64,000 nt of DNA, taken from contig OENT01000094.1 of NCBI GenBank assembly GCA_900239685.1, positions 62,001-126,000 of the forward strand, given 5' to 3'. Position numbers and translations under genes: made by a program. The stretch comes from Rotaria macrura (Eukaryota > Rotifera > Eurotatoria > Philodinida > Philodinidae). Below are positions 35,666 to 49,700 of the stretch, one piece after another (position 1 is the stretch's first letter; every line of letters starts with the position of its first letter). The notes beneath the pieces are model-generated. The model did no database searches. It was not told the origin of the DNA and saw nothing but the letters and a program-made list of their open reading frames with translations.

Positions 35666-38088
35666 TTAGTTAAGATTAAGATACTGCCCATTTTCTTTAA
35701 GCCAATCAACAGCACACGCTTTTACATGCGCAGTTATTCCTTGACATTTGAGTGATTTTCGACATTGAACATTTGGCTAAAGAAAATAAAGTTTTGCATT
35801 CAAAATTTTAATCGATTCTTTTTGTACGAATGAATAAGAATAATTTCGAGTGGCTTTTTATAAACTAAGATGATTCTGTGGCCTGATTATTTGAGTCATA
35901 TCTTACGAACTCATCGATAGAGAACGTTTAGTGAAAAAAATTTCAACTATTCACATATACATCTCTTCAGGCTGCAATACATCTCACAATGAATCACATA
36001 TACAATATTCGTAGAACGCACTGCCAGACTTTAAATAATGGTTCATATATCCTATAGTATACAAATCTCATCCGTCGAAAAACTCTTATGAACAAGATAG
36101 GCACAGTCGTACAGACATTTTTTCAGTGTTAGCCAAGTTGAGAAGTGCTATGCCTTAATGATTTTTTTCACACATAACTTGTCAAGTAGTTTACATGTTA
36201 AAAAGCGAGCTCATTCAATTGTTCATCTGCTCATTGAGATCGAGAGACGCATATGGAATGTTCAAACATTTGAGCAAAATAATAATTCCTCATGTTGCAT
36301 TACGACGTTTAGCTTCAAATGGTATTGGAAGCATGGATTACATCGTTCTATCGAATCGGCAACCAGGCACTGAGTGATACAGCGAAATCAGTACATTCTT
36401 CGTTCTCTGTCTAGTCTTGATTAGTTCCATATGTCGTAGACATTCTTTATGTGTGATTCTTCTTGTGCATGATATAACCATTGATGAATACAATTCAAAT
36501 GAACTCAATTTATTCATTGAATTCCATACTCAGTTCAAACTCTCCAGGTATTTTGATAAGAAATAGACGATCCTGTGCTAATATCATGCTGATTGATTCT
36601 TTGCAGAAATATATATATATATATTTATATATACATACAGATGAAAACATCATAGATGAGGTGAGGACATATTTTTAGTAGATATTAGTTTTGGAACGTA
36701 TATGCATGTAAAGAATAGCATCGTGTTTATTTGAATGTGCAACAATAGATGAAGAGAAAAACTGATCTTATTCAAAGACATAATAAAAACAATTATCATT
36801 GATTATGAGTATCTGCTTGTTCACTACTTGTTGAAATTCTAGACTCGTTTTCAGTAATAAAATGCAACTGAGCAGTACTTATGTAACTAGTGATAGAGAA
36901 AAGAACAAATTTTCATTCAAGCTTTTAGAAAAAGCAAAGTGCTAATATAACACTACAGTCAGAGAAATGTTTTCTATTCATTATATTTCATTCATACAGC
37001 ATCGTAGACTAGAATTCCAGTTATTTTTTTCTTAATTATTCATCTACATTTAGACACTCAAATTTCAATCAAATATCGTTGCAATTGATCTCATGAAAAA
37101 ATTAATCATAAAAGAAACACAGAACAAATTTTCTTTCTGATATAAATCATCGAAAAAGATATTAACTAATAGATTAACTTATATCTATACTTACACATTC
37201 GTATTCTCCTTCAGCATTTTTCATCAATAAAGTCACAATTTTATTTTTACCACTGCGTCGCTTTTTAACAGCATTAACTGCTAGCTGCTGTGATGATCGA
37301 TCTTGATGATGTGAATTTGTTTGATGATGACTTCCATGTGCCGTATTAGTATGATGTTGCTGATGATGTGATGGAAGTTTATTTGGGGTAGGTGTTGTAC
37401 CACTACCATTTTGTTGTGTAGGTAAACTATGATGTGCAATATGATGATTTGTCGTACCAACAGCCAGTGCAGCAGCAGCAGCTGCAGCTGTTGACGCTGC
37501 TGCAGCTTGCTGCTGAGTTGTTTGACTAATATAACCACATTGATGTTGTATAAGTGCTGCTTGTGACATGGAAATTTTTCCAACAGTCGCCCATCGTTCA
37601 AGTAGCTCACATAATGTACGTTGTTTTTCATCTAGTACTTGTGCTGTTGTTGATGTTGGTTGCTGTTGAGATGTTGTCAATAATGCTCGAATATTTGCTT
37701 TGACTATATTCGTTTCTATTATAGGAAACAAAGAAAAAGTAATCCAAGTGAAACTAGTGAAGTCTTTGCTTACCATTTATTAGTTGTTCAATTTCGTATC
37801 TTAATAAATTTTCATGTTCATGTATATGATCAATACAAAGTAATAGATGACAATGCGGACCTGTGAAGAAAACAAACAACGAATAATCATCAATGACTAG
37901 TAGTATAGAAGTAAAAATAAACAAATCCTACAAGAAACATAAAGATTTCTTGAACATGTTAGTAAACCATTTTCGTTCCTATGTTGACATTTTACGGATA
38001 TCGTTTGACATATACCAGAAAAATAAAGCGATGATGCTTGATCGTCGGCTGCCTGTTGTGTTGCAGCCATATGTGTTCCGGCTGCCAT
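35666..38088 (-). CDS. small Cys/His-motif protein with polyAla and His/Gln tracts, family not recognised
   Basis: Four exons (38016-38088, 37774-37860, 37195-37715, 35666-35776) join in phase into 263 aa; the last intron is 1,418 bp. The start is ATG 38088 (MAAGTHMAATQQAADDQASS). Residues about 24-54 contain GPHCHLLLCIDHIHEHENLL, a Cys/His-rich helix. The middle has ERWATVGKISMSQAALIQHQ, then a polyAla run and a His/Gln/Thr-rich stretch (about residues 115-200). A basic patch follows (VKKRRSGKNK). The C terminus is the best-conserved-looking part: GEYECPNVQCRKSLKCQGIT, then AHVKACAVDWLKENGQYL, with a C-x4-C-x5-C-x6-H-x3-C spacing that could bind one zinc. A nuclear regulatory role would fit the basic patch and low-complexity tracts, but that is only inference. 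Confidence 0.75.
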
Positions 38089-41000
38089 TTTATTCAACGA
38101 AACAAAAGAATATACTTTTAATTTTTGTTTGGTTTTTAAATCAACTTTTAATTTTCAATTAATTAAAATACAAAATAAATTAAATTAAATTAATAAGTAT
38201 TGTGGATGTTGTTGATTGGTTTCTATAAGTTTTCGTAGTATTCAATTGGAAATATGAACAAGAATTTAAAATGGCAACGTTTGATTAGACTTGACAAGAA
38301 AATCTAAAGAGAATAAACAATAATGGTAATTGACGATCGTTTGACAAAAGAAATTCCAGCTGATCCAACTTCATTATCCATATTTTACACTCGAAATGTT
38401 GAGGATCAACGGCCATAATGATTTCTATTGACAGTCATTATCTGTAGAGGTCTTTGTGCTTTTATATATTTTATTGTGCGATACTAGTGACATCAAAAAT
38501 ATTGACGATGATCAAAATAAATTCATTTATTTGAAATAAAAAAAAAACCATTCTTTGAAAAGAACGAAATTCATTGGTTTAATTTTGAAAAACGTTTTTG
38601 AAAGAAGATGACTCATTGTCTGCTAGCAAGAGAGCGAGCGACCGACCGACCGAAATGATAGATTGATTGTGAGTCGTACTTTTCTCGGAGAACTTCGATT
38701 GGTGGTTTTTATGCATTTCAAATGAGTTTCGTATGAAAGTGGAGATTCTTTAATCGTTGCTTTTCATGCAAAGAAAATACTGCTTGTTTTCTTTAGATGA
38801 GTATATAATTGATTCTAAATGTAAAAAATAAAAATGATGCATCATGAATAAAAAGTATTCATATAAGTAGCACTTGGCATTCCTACTAACGCAGAAAAAA
38901 ACACATAACGACTGGATTGATAATATTCTTTAATGTACACTCTGGATAATTGTACAATTGTATTGATTGTAAACTTAAGAGTCATATGAAAAGTGATGAA
39001 GACATTTGAATATCCTCTGACCTTGACTATGTCGACATTTCGTGCTTTATTTTTCGTAATCCATTTCCAGCAGTGAATCTTTAAAGAAGAAAAAGTATAC
39101 AACAAAATATAAGATGAATTTTATTGATACAATTTTGTTTTCTCACTCTAGTTGACGGATGCATGTGTGGAATGATTAGTACAGTAGGTATTTGAATAAT
39201 TTATGGAAAAAGAAAGCAAAAACAATTTTCATTTGTATAAAAGAAACGAGGATCATCACATTATTGTGATAGTACCATGTAATATTAATCGAACATCAAC
39301 AATGTTTCATGATATCTTCTCTAAGTAAGTAAAGAAATAAGGAATATAGTATTGGTGTTGATGAAAAGCTTCTTACAATCTTTCCGCATTCAGAATCATA
39401 CAGAAACATAGAAAAAGATTTTGTTTCGATTCGGTTTAGCTTCAGTTTTTGACTTACCATATGCATACATCAATTTAGTCGGGACGAGAAGAAGCAGCGC
39501 GAAAAAAACAAAAAAGCCTTTTGCGATTCGGTTTCTGATACGAATCTTAGATAAAGAACATGTAGAGTTTTATCGACACGAGTCTGTCACGAATACTTAT
39601 CGCAATCCAACTCAACTAATGCAGAAGTCGAGTTTTGCTAGCACGTCAAATAAGAAGCCTAAGTGGATCTAAATTAAATCCCACAATTGTCAATAAAATT
39701 TATTCATTCGTCATATAGAGGATAATGAAGTATGACGTAATTGATCTCAAGTCATATTATTTTTTGCACTTGTATGCTTTCGTGTATATATTTTCCATCA
39801 TGTAATCAAATATAGGATATGATGGAAACATGCAAATATCTAACGACTGCATGAGTTAAATAGTGAACAAAAGTAAAGTATGCTTGGAATTGGATGAGCG
39901 TATAACTTGGAACAGAAATATATTTCTCGTTTCAAATTTCATGACTTACATTTATTCTAGATTGATCGGTCTGACGTGAATCATCGCTTATGTTTTTTTC
40001 ATGTACAGAAAAGAATTCATAGGGTTCTGAAATCGAAATATATATGTATCTATCCGAAATTTTCCTTTATCAGTCTTATTTTTTTCTACATCTATTCCTC
40101 ATGTCGTATGAGGCGAACCGTGCAAGAATCCTTTTCTATATCAAGTTTTTGGACGGCTTGCAGAAGTTTAAACCGTCTTATCTACATCTCGCTTTGTTTT
40201 ACATATTACAACAAACGATCAACATCTGATTTCTTTTGAAACATTTCATTGTGTAAAAATGCAGAGATTACTTTGAGAAATCTTTATAATTACCGGTTCT
40301 TTTCAGTTATAACTTATTGGAAGGAATGATTTTTTTTAGAATATTTTATTCTCTTTTGAAAAAGAACAAGTCAAATCTTACTCAAAATGGATCCGAAATA
40401 GTCTAATGAATGATATTAAGGAATGTGTTCAGTTTACAAACGCAAAATTTCGACTGCTTGATCGTTTTTCAGTTCGGATTAACCCTTAAAAGCCGAATAT
40501 CCACTCCAGTGGACATTGTGATAGGTTCAATCAAAACTGCAAGAAGAACTTATTTAAAAGAACCGATACTTTTTCGAAATAAGAGGACTTTGGAGGCCAT
40601 ACCGAGATCAAAATATAATTTTCAAGTGACTGCCAGATGAAACAATAGATCTTTTATCCCTGATGATTTTTGTAATGTCCCTTTTTTTCTTAAAGTTTTG
40701 TTTAATCATAAGTTGTTTATTTTACGGAATATCCTTAAACATAGCATCAAGGTATCGGATGAAACCATTTCGTAAGTTTTTAACCGATCTACTGGCAGAT
40801 TACGCCATCACAAAGGAAATCCTCCTTGGATGAGATATCAGCCTCATGGAAAAATTGAAACAATAGAATTTTAATTGGAAACTTTGCCCATACATAACTC
40901 AAATGATATTTGGAGTGCTCTGAAATTTTCAGCAACAATGGTTGTTTTCTTCTCGAGATACAGAATGTTGCAAAAAAGTTGGTTTTGGGCAGGTTTTTGC

Positions 41001-44000
41001 GAAATGTGGCCAGTATTTTTGGGTATCAAATATCTCAACAAAAAAGCATCCGTTTTGTGTGAAAATTTCAGGGTTAGTTGACGACTATGAAACCTACTTA
41101 TGGGGAAAAGTTCAGATTGAAATAACTATCTTTTGATTTTTTACAAGGCCAGATAGCTCCCCTAAAGGGCATTGCATATCTCTGGCAGAAAAGCAGGGTA
41201 ATTCTTTTTAGCTATACTATGAATATACTGAGGGTCCATAATCTCTATTTTTGTGACTAGCTTCCTCCTGTTGTAAGAAAAAGTCCCTTCGGCTTTTAAG
41301 GGTTAAGGTTTTATACAACACGCGAATAGTTCCCCTAATGACTTTATTGATACTGACCAACCGATTGCTTTGTTTTTTCTAGAATTTTTTTCGAAATCCA
41401 GCATGACGCTTGCTTTCTGAAGGAATGGTTTGCGATATGAAATTGAGTCCAAATTGGTGTCCTCCTTACGTTAGTCTATTGGCGATGTATAAAAACTTTC
41501 CGTTATTTCAATTCGATTCGATGATACTTGCATAGTACGAGTGTGTAAGGCGTAACACATTTTCTGACATCAAGAGGAGGCTTTGAAGATTCTCTTCGAC
41601 TGTTTGGGTTTCCACCTATCTTTTACATGCATGTTTCATAATCAAAAAAAGAATAGGATGTATCATTATCGACCACAGACATATCTTTATGGGATTCTTG
41701 TACGTTCCAAAGGAGTATCATGTAACGACTACGGAAACAGGATGCTTAACAATTGAGTTGAACTAGTAATCAGAATAAAATTGAATATGAACTGTCGATA
41801 ATTAATTCACGGTAATATAATTATTGCCAAATAATGTGAATCTCTTTTGAAAATTTTCTTTTTCTGAGAAAAGAATGGTTCTTTTCAAAAAATGTTGTAA
41901 ATCGCATAGCAAATTTCTTATTTGTTTTGCATCCGTGTTTTTCTCCTTCATTTTAATAGATAAGTCTGAAAAAATGCTCACCTAAAAGTTTCATGACTAC
42001 TTTTGATTGCTTTGGATTGCAAACGATTGTTAAAGTATATTTGTGCAGTTAGCCTGAGAATCCTAAAAGTAAACACGTCTCCAGAATGAATGTTTCATTT
42101 ATTATGAGAGAAACATTTTTATGCAATTTCTTCTATTTGGCAAATCAAGTTGCTTATGTTTTGTGGCATATTGATTTAGTTGTGAAATAGATATTTCAAC
42201 TTGCGTATATACATCAGTACACTCCACATTCTTATCTCAAGATAGAACAATATCAAATGGACGTAGAGCTTTCGTACTGAATTATTCTCGTTGAAACTTA
42301 TATCAAGGCAGATTTTTAAGAAAAAATTCGACAATTACTTTGTCTCAAATCGAGAAGATAAATTATGACATTAACTTAAGAAATACCATGAAGATATAAT
42401 GTCGCCATGATATTCAATGGAAGGTCGGATATCTCTCTTCCACTGTACATACAGCTCGTCAAGTTTTACGCTTTGTAAATAAGGTCGACTTCAAATGGAT
42501 GAATTCATTTGAGAGAATTCTTTTCTTTACTTTCAAAGCATATGTTTGATATGCGCATATATTCACTCATAGCAAAGTAGTAGCAAGTAGGGAACACAGC
42601 ATATTTATATTGGAACGAACGTAAATTTCCCATTTTTTCATTAATTTCTTCGAATTCTTTCCAATAGTATTTACTTATACTTAGGTCATACGAAAATCTG
42701 GGGTGTTTATGTCTCAATTTCTAATAGAAAACAATAAAAAACTTGTCTATCGTATTTCATCAGTCTTCAACGACGATCAGCGTAGTACGATTGCAATATG
42801 GAACTGTTTTTACTTTGTAGCATCTGACGGTAGTAAAAATACTGTTCTCAGTTTTTTCTTCAAACCGAATAGAGAGTTACAGCTTTCAACGTTCAGCAAA
42901 GACAACAAAGATTCATCGAGTTGTATGCTGAAAGTTCGTGTTACCTGATTATGTTAAAGCATTTCAATGAATTCTGAGAAAGTAAGTACTTCTTCCTATA
43001 CCATATAGGTTACAGCAAATTTTCTATTATTCGGCGCATATTTATTTCGCTTGTCGAAGAGCTATAAAATTGCGTTATGTTCTACCGAATTAAATTAATC
43101 ATTTCGTAGGATTAGATATTCTAGTTAAAAATTTAAGTCATCTTTTTTCAGTAATGTAATTAAAACAATTGTTTTTCTGCTGTCATTCAGATAAATACCA
43201 TTCCTTCTGATAATGAAAAAATTGATAGCATTTACAGTATGTGTCATATTTGTCGAGTAATGAAAGCGTCATTTCCCTATCTCGCATCTTCAATATAGTC
43301 GTATTTTTGAGAAAAACAATGACTATCGGAATGTTACTCTGATGTAGATTCTTGATATTGTTACTATTGTTTAGAAGTTATACATTTCTTCATGATATCC
43401 GTAAGAAACTAAAATGTATATGTTACTAATTTTCATGTGATCAAAACTAAACGTCGAAAACTCAAGGCTGTCCATGTGGCCTAATATCTTTGTTTTTCAC
43501 TTTTACGAAATATTTACTCCTAATAGAACAACTACAATGTAGAAAGGAAATTCTGAAAAAAACACTATTTAGAAATATGAAATTATCATTTCATCTCTGA
43601 TTCTGTATCAACAAACGAAAATTGAATAGAAGCATTGAATAACAAAGGTTAGATGATCATGTCTTCAAGTTCGATCACATTCCATGATTAATCGGAATGA
43701 CATTCTTTGTCTCAAACATTTAACACTTGAAAGAATAGATTAGGCTTTTGAAACGAATGGAAAATCCAACTTCTTGAGATTTTGAATCAAATCCGTATGA
43801 TCATTACTTTAGTTTAAAATGTTTAATACAAACATTTAACTTTGATATCGGTTACAGTGTAGGGCATCGCCTTGAAAATTTATTGTATTTCGATGTTCTG
43901 CTTTGTCTGATAGGAAGAAGAACAAGATGTCAAGTATGAGCACATATAAAAGATAAAAGATCAAATTTCTTCAGAGATGTTTTCTGCGATTATAAGAAAA

Positions 44001-46149
44001 TGTTAAAAATTAGTTAAACATTTGAATATTCTCTTCACTGATCTTATGAAATACGATTCAAAACCAAGTTTAGAAAAACTAGGGATTAAAGTTTAAGTGA
44101 TCGAAAATCAAGGCTTGTTACGAGAGATCTAAAAATGTTTCGTACTGGTATTTCTGTAATATTAAACAATAACATCATTAAAAAAATCGTTCCAGCATAG
44201 CATAGAATATTTTCCTTTACTTAGTCATTGTAACTGAATGATGTTCGATATTTTAATACCACACAGATTTTGCTGAAATTTTCATTGCAACTTCAAAAGT
44301 ATTTTGTGTTTTTCTTTTCGAGATTACAATAATTGATGCATGCGGCACTGCAATTGTCAAAAACAAAATTACTTCTTACGTTTCATTAAAATGGTTAAAT
44401 AGAGCGCTATCATGAATTATGTTATGGATAGTCAATCAAAGAAATTTATTGAAGTACAAGAGAGATACTATCAGATCATACATGTAATATGTATAAAGAG
44501 AAATTTATTGACATATCTAGTTAAAAATAGATTTCTAGAATGAGACACATCTTTTTGATGAACGATTCTAACGAACTACTGACAATCGATAAAACTATAC
44601 TACGAAAGCTCCTGGTTAAATGAATAAAATTTAAAATATAGATGTTTGCTCTAACAAATTCAGACAAAAGAAAACGATCGATACTTCGATCGATAACGTA
44701 CTATTGATGTGATAAACAATTCAATTTCGAGATGTAGAACTAAACATGACTCCCGAATAACTGACGGAAATAAAAAGCAGGTGTTTTTCTAGCGAAAATC
44801 ATAATTGGTGTGAAAGATAGAGAGCAGATAGAACTTTAAGCGATTCGTTGTGATTAGACTAGAATTGTGTATAGAGAATAAACGGCAACTTTCTTCAGTT
44901 TTAATTGCACGTTGTCTTTGACTTTAACGCATTATTTAAAGTCGAAGATATCTTAAATTCAAATAGTTGAAACAAAATAATCTTTTTGTTACATTCGGAA
45001 TTAAAAAGGATTCTGAAATAATTCTTTCTTGAATTCTATACTCGAGCTTATTATCTAGGAAGATCTGAAATAGAAGTTTAGATCTTTACTTCTAAAAAAG
45101 GTTTTCAAGCTAACGTTGATGAGAATATTTCATCGTCAAAGTCTATCCTTATGCAACCTTTAAATATGCCATTAAAAAAATAGTGAACATCATTAATGCG
45201 AAAGGTCAAGCAAATCTGTTCGAATAAAAAATATGGTGACCGATAATGCGAGAGAGTGTTGTAATACTTTTTGCTCTGAGATTCTTGTGACCCATAAGAA
45301 ATAGTTTCTATTAAGTTTTTTTTATGCATATTTTGTTATTACACATCTGGATCTTCCTGCCAAACGAAGGCATACATGAATCTTCGACAACAATGTAATT
45401 CCACGCTACATAAGAAATAGAATTAATGCTAAATTATTATCCTTAACATACAGATATGAAAAGATCCATTCGAAACTATTAATTAGGCAAACCTCGTTGT
45501 CAAACAGAATAACTAACGTTGACATTTCGACTCTCAATAATAGTAGAAACATTGATCCGTTGATTTTTTCATTCTAAACTGATAACGATGTCAAAAAAGT
45601 TATTGAATTACTTTTCTCAATATTGAAACTAATAGTATGCATTCGATTTTACTGCTCTATGGCATTCGATCAATGTCGTCATCATTTGTCTTAGTTTTTT
45701 TTTGTGATTCAAATTCAATAAACAATGCAACCATAATATTCATCAAAGGGTTGTTCTATGATATTTATTCCAATATGTGCATGGTAAAAGATTTAAATAT
45801 GTGCTATTATCTTCCAATGCGAAATCATAACATAAAAGAAAAAAAAATGGTTCAACAAATTACAAACAATCAAATGTTGATAGCATTCCTTTGTTTGATT
45901 ATGATTGTTAACCACGCATATATATGCTTAGGGCGATATAGAAAGAAAAAAGAAGGTGAATTTAAACGAAAAGAGTAAAAAAAGAAAGAACAAATAATAT
46001 TCAATCGATCTTCGATTATTAATGTGCTTTGCTGTTATTGTTATGCGTTTTGCGTTTTGCGTGTCACCAATAATTGATAAATACAAGATAAAAATAATTA
46101 ATAAACTAAAATTGCTTTTTTGTTGTAAGTAAGAAAGAGAAGCAGAAAT
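38089..46149. other. gene-free stretch of 8 kb with one piggyBac-type element
   Basis: Apart from the 820-bp element at 40483-41302 I see no exon chain or domain. Open frames such as 38842-39105 (-), 39421-39672 (+) and 45637-45978 (+) lack recognisable motifs and consistent splice partners. Divergent or distant regulatory DNA for the flanking genes may lie here. Confidence 0.55.
40483..41302. mobile_element. 820-bp piggyBac-type non-autonomous element (MITE) with TTAA target
   Basis: Perfect 15-bp terminal inverted repeats, CCCTTAAAAGCCGAA at 40483-40497 and TTCGGCTTTTAAGGG at 41288-41302, are flanked on each side by TTAA (40479-40482 and 41303-41306). Just inside the left end is the short palindrome TCCACTCCAGTGGA. 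CCC-starting ends, TTAA duplication and subterminal palindromes are hallmarks of piggyBac elements. No transposase motif (DDD core) is visible. The internal frames, the longest about 70 codons, look non-coding, so movement would need a transposase from elsewhere. Confidence 0.92.
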
Positions 46150-46795
46150 CTATTTAAACAAGCGAGCACGTAGTTGTTTAATACCATCTAATTTACGCTT
46201 CATGTTATTTAATTCATAACGGTTTTTTAACTAAAACAGACAAAATACATCAGGAATAAAAAGAACAAAGTATTAATTAGATAGAGGATACTAACAGCAT
46301 CAGCTTCCATTTGATAAAATCGTGTTGCAACACCATCCGAATTTAGAAGCCATTCACGAGATAAATCACTTCGTTCGCGAATATCATAGATTTTATCAGC
46401 ACATTCATCGTTAATGCGTAAGAATTCTCTACAACGAAATTAAAGGAGACGTTTTCCCCAATAGTCTAAGTGAGCGTATCTTACTTTCCAGCTTCTGCTT
46501 GATCTTCGCATCTCCATGTTGATGGCTTATGATCAACTTTTTTACCTAATGAATTGTATTGTGAACCAACATCAGTAACATGATTTTGTTCTAACCATGC
46601 ATACTAGACAATGAAAAATATATTCCTACATGAAGATATTTAGTTAATTTTTTTTACTCGATTTTGGTAACGATCATGAAATGCTGCTCGGTCACTTCCT
46701 CCAGTTGATGAATGTACATCCAAATGTAATGGAGATGCATGATGAGAATTAAGAAGAGAGCTGGATAATGATGATGAACGGTAAGATGAACGCAT
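46150..46795 (-). CDS. small coiled-coil protein, 156 aa, function unknown
   Basis: Four exons (46658-46795, 46485-46603, 46296-46428, 46150-46230) splice in phase into 156 codons and a stop. The start MRSSYRSSSLSSSLLNSHHA is Ser-rich and likely disordered. The central part has YAWLEQNHVTDVGSQYNSLG and KVDHKPSTWRCEDQAEAGKE. The C-terminal half (LSREWLLNSDGVATRFYQME, then KNRYELNNMKRKLDGIKQL) is predicted by eye to be helical and coiled coil. No signal peptide or membrane segment is seen. It resembles short cytoskeletal or ciliary proteins in general composition, but I cannot name a family. Confidence 0.75.
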
Positions 46796-49700
46796 CTTGT
46801 ATTATGTTTGTATTAAAATAAATCTACAAGAAATAGCATAAACATTATTATTTAAGACATAAAGTTACTGCATAATAGAATCTAAAAAGAAATGGGAAAG
46901 AAAAGCAAATAAACGATATGAACACGAGCAACTGATTTGGCAAGAACAGTCGCTGGTTAATCGTACTGCATCGATGTACAACAGAAGATAACTTATACCT
47001 ATTTCCATGTGTATAGAGTTTTCTATTCTTATATTTAATATATCGTTCTAACCTATAGTTACATACATTTATTGTTTTTTAAGAAAACCCTTTTGCTCTC
47101 TCGCTCTTTCTGTTTCTTATTTTATGCCAGCACGGTGAAAAGACAGTAGTAATAGTTGTTGTGTTGTTTTGAGAATTCTTCGTTTTTTTTATTTATCCCT
47201 CTCTCTCCTATGCCTTTGTCTCGCTCGTTCTATCTTAATCTCTATAGTTTTTGGTAGTATCATCCGGAAAAAAAATAAGCAAGCTCGATTATCGGAAAGA
47301 GCATGTATAAAGAAAATAGAAGGCAACAACGCTTTGTCTGATCTTTTCTATCATGCCTACTGAAAACATATAGGAATAACAGTACGAGAAAAAACGATAA
47401 CGAATGGAAGAAGATTTGTGTGTATGTATGTGTGTGCTTACGTATGTTTCTATATATGCATTTTTAGTCCTTAAACAACGGAGACAATATGCTCGTTCTC
47501 TATCTTTCCCTTTTCTCATTCTCGCTTGGATGCAGCCACAATATCTGATGATGATTGGGAAGTCAGTTGTTATATATGCTTGCCTCATGGCCATGATAAG
47601 AGACGACTAAATAGTAATAACAGTAGAGCAAGAAGCAAAAAAGGAGAGAATTCATAATGGTACATATCAGCGTAAATAAGTTTATACTATACGTGGTAAA
47701 TGATGTTTATCTTATTTTTTGAAAATATAACGAACAGAAACATTCAGTCAAATGAAAAAGTTGTCTTCAGCAAACATTCATCTATTTACTAAACGTATTG
47801 CTTTCTTATGTACTTCTCATCGTAAAGATCAGCCTAACTTTTTTAATATTCAATCTCATTCTAATTTCCGTTCCATATCATCAAGGACATATTTCATTGG
47901 TCTAATAAGTAGGTATATCGATAGAACCGTAGGCGTATTCTTTGCAAACGATTGCGATGGATCTATCCGTTTGTTACCCTTCTATAGACGGATATCCCGA
48001 CCATATTACAATATGATGTTGTTGTTATTATTGTTATTGAATTATGTTTCTCTTGCATAACGATATTAAGCTTCGTTTTTGTAGAAGAAATTATAGTTAT
48101 CTATTTATAATAGCAAATCGAGTTGTACTTCTATTTAAGGTACCTCGCGTCCTTCGTTATTCTAATTATTGGTATCAGTTCTAACTAAATAATGTTTTTA
48201 TATTTGTCGATATCATATGATTTTGAGTACTATGCAATAGACTCAGTAATAAATATATGTCCGTTTGTTTATCTCATGTAATTTATCCATCTAAATAAAC
48301 TTTTTACTCGAGATATAATTACGCTTAAGCGTCTCATTGACTTATTTGCAAGCTATTGATAATTGCTCAGTTCGATAATATTTCACCAAATTTCAAGTAT
48401 TGTTCTATGAATGATGATGTCTTCTGAATATTTACCAATAGAAATTATTTTTTTCTTTTGTCTAAAGAGCGATAGAAATTTCAATAGTCGTGCTAGAAGC
48501 AAAACATTTACTTGAACGATTTTATATAACATACAGGCATATAGAAAACTGGAGAATAGTTTATCAAAGTTATATTAATCTGTACAGTAAGTTTTTTAGC
48601 ATCTATGTCAAGCAAACACAAATTCTTATTGATAAGCCATTATATGTATTTACCCGAACAAGGCCAAACGACATTGCTTGAGTTAATAGAATTGCATAAT
48701 AGTTTCCAGAAAGAAAACCTTTTTTCATAAGAATAAGCATAAATATGAAAGATGAAATCACAAATTCGAAACAGATTCCATTGTACGCAGATACATTCAT
48801 TCTATTATTTTAATTTGTTAATGGATCAATAGTACCCATCGAGTTAACACAAAACATAAACGCATGAATATCGATTTTTGAAAATTTCGTCCTTTTTAAA
48901 ATCATGCTTATGAATCGTTCCGATCTTTAAACGATACATGTATGCATAGATATAATGTATTGTGTTTCTTTTTGGAAGGCTTAAAAAAAGAATCTGAAAA
49001 ACACGTCCGTTGTACACAGAATATTTTACAGTAAACGCTTGTTATGTAAACATGTTTTTCCAGACTAATGCCCATGGGTAACTGAATCAATCGTGAAAAA
49101 AAGAAGATTAGCGAAGTATTTTGTGAACGATTCTTAATTTAAATTCGAAACTAATTATGTATAGATGTTTTTTTTTTACCCTATTTCATAATCAATTTTC
49201 ATTCATGGTTCGATTCTTTCTTGTATAAGTAAAAGTATAAGGAACAAGAAAGTTTTAGAAAACAATTGACATGACTTTTCTTCAGAATATAATACGTTTT
49301 CCATCTGAAGTTTATTGATAGATCATTTTTCAGAATCAATATGATGTATACAGTTGCTATTTGTTAATTACGAATGTTTGAAAATTGTAAACAAGATTTG
49401 ATAATAGGAAGAAAATAACCTAAATAGATAGGTCATTAATTCTAACTATTCTTATCTTCTCTCTGTTTGATCCTCTAATTGTTTTCTACTATTCATGTGT
49501 AGAATATCATGCAAGATCATTATGAAATTTCGTATCTTTCGGATTGTTCTGTTCTTATAACAAGAACAGCTGCTCATGATTAACTGATGTTATCGCGTAA
49601 ACTGTACCGACTGTCTTCAACATGTATCTGAAAAAGAATGGTTTAGTTGAATCTCATGAATATATAACATCATGAGGAATCTCAATAAGAGTTGTTTTGA

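Noticed and set aside
38842..39105. 87-codon minus-strand open frame upstream of the Cys/His gene
   Set aside because: Reads somewhat like protein, but there are no matching splice partners or motifs, so it is not supported as a gene.
45637..45978. 113-codon plus-strand open frame with two hydrophobic stretches
   Set aside because: AT-rich chance frame, with no homologous motif and a degenerate Lys-rich end.
47752..48060. 102-codon plus-strand open frame
   Set aside because: No domain, ends in a polyLeu run from a simple repeat, and has no supporting exons.
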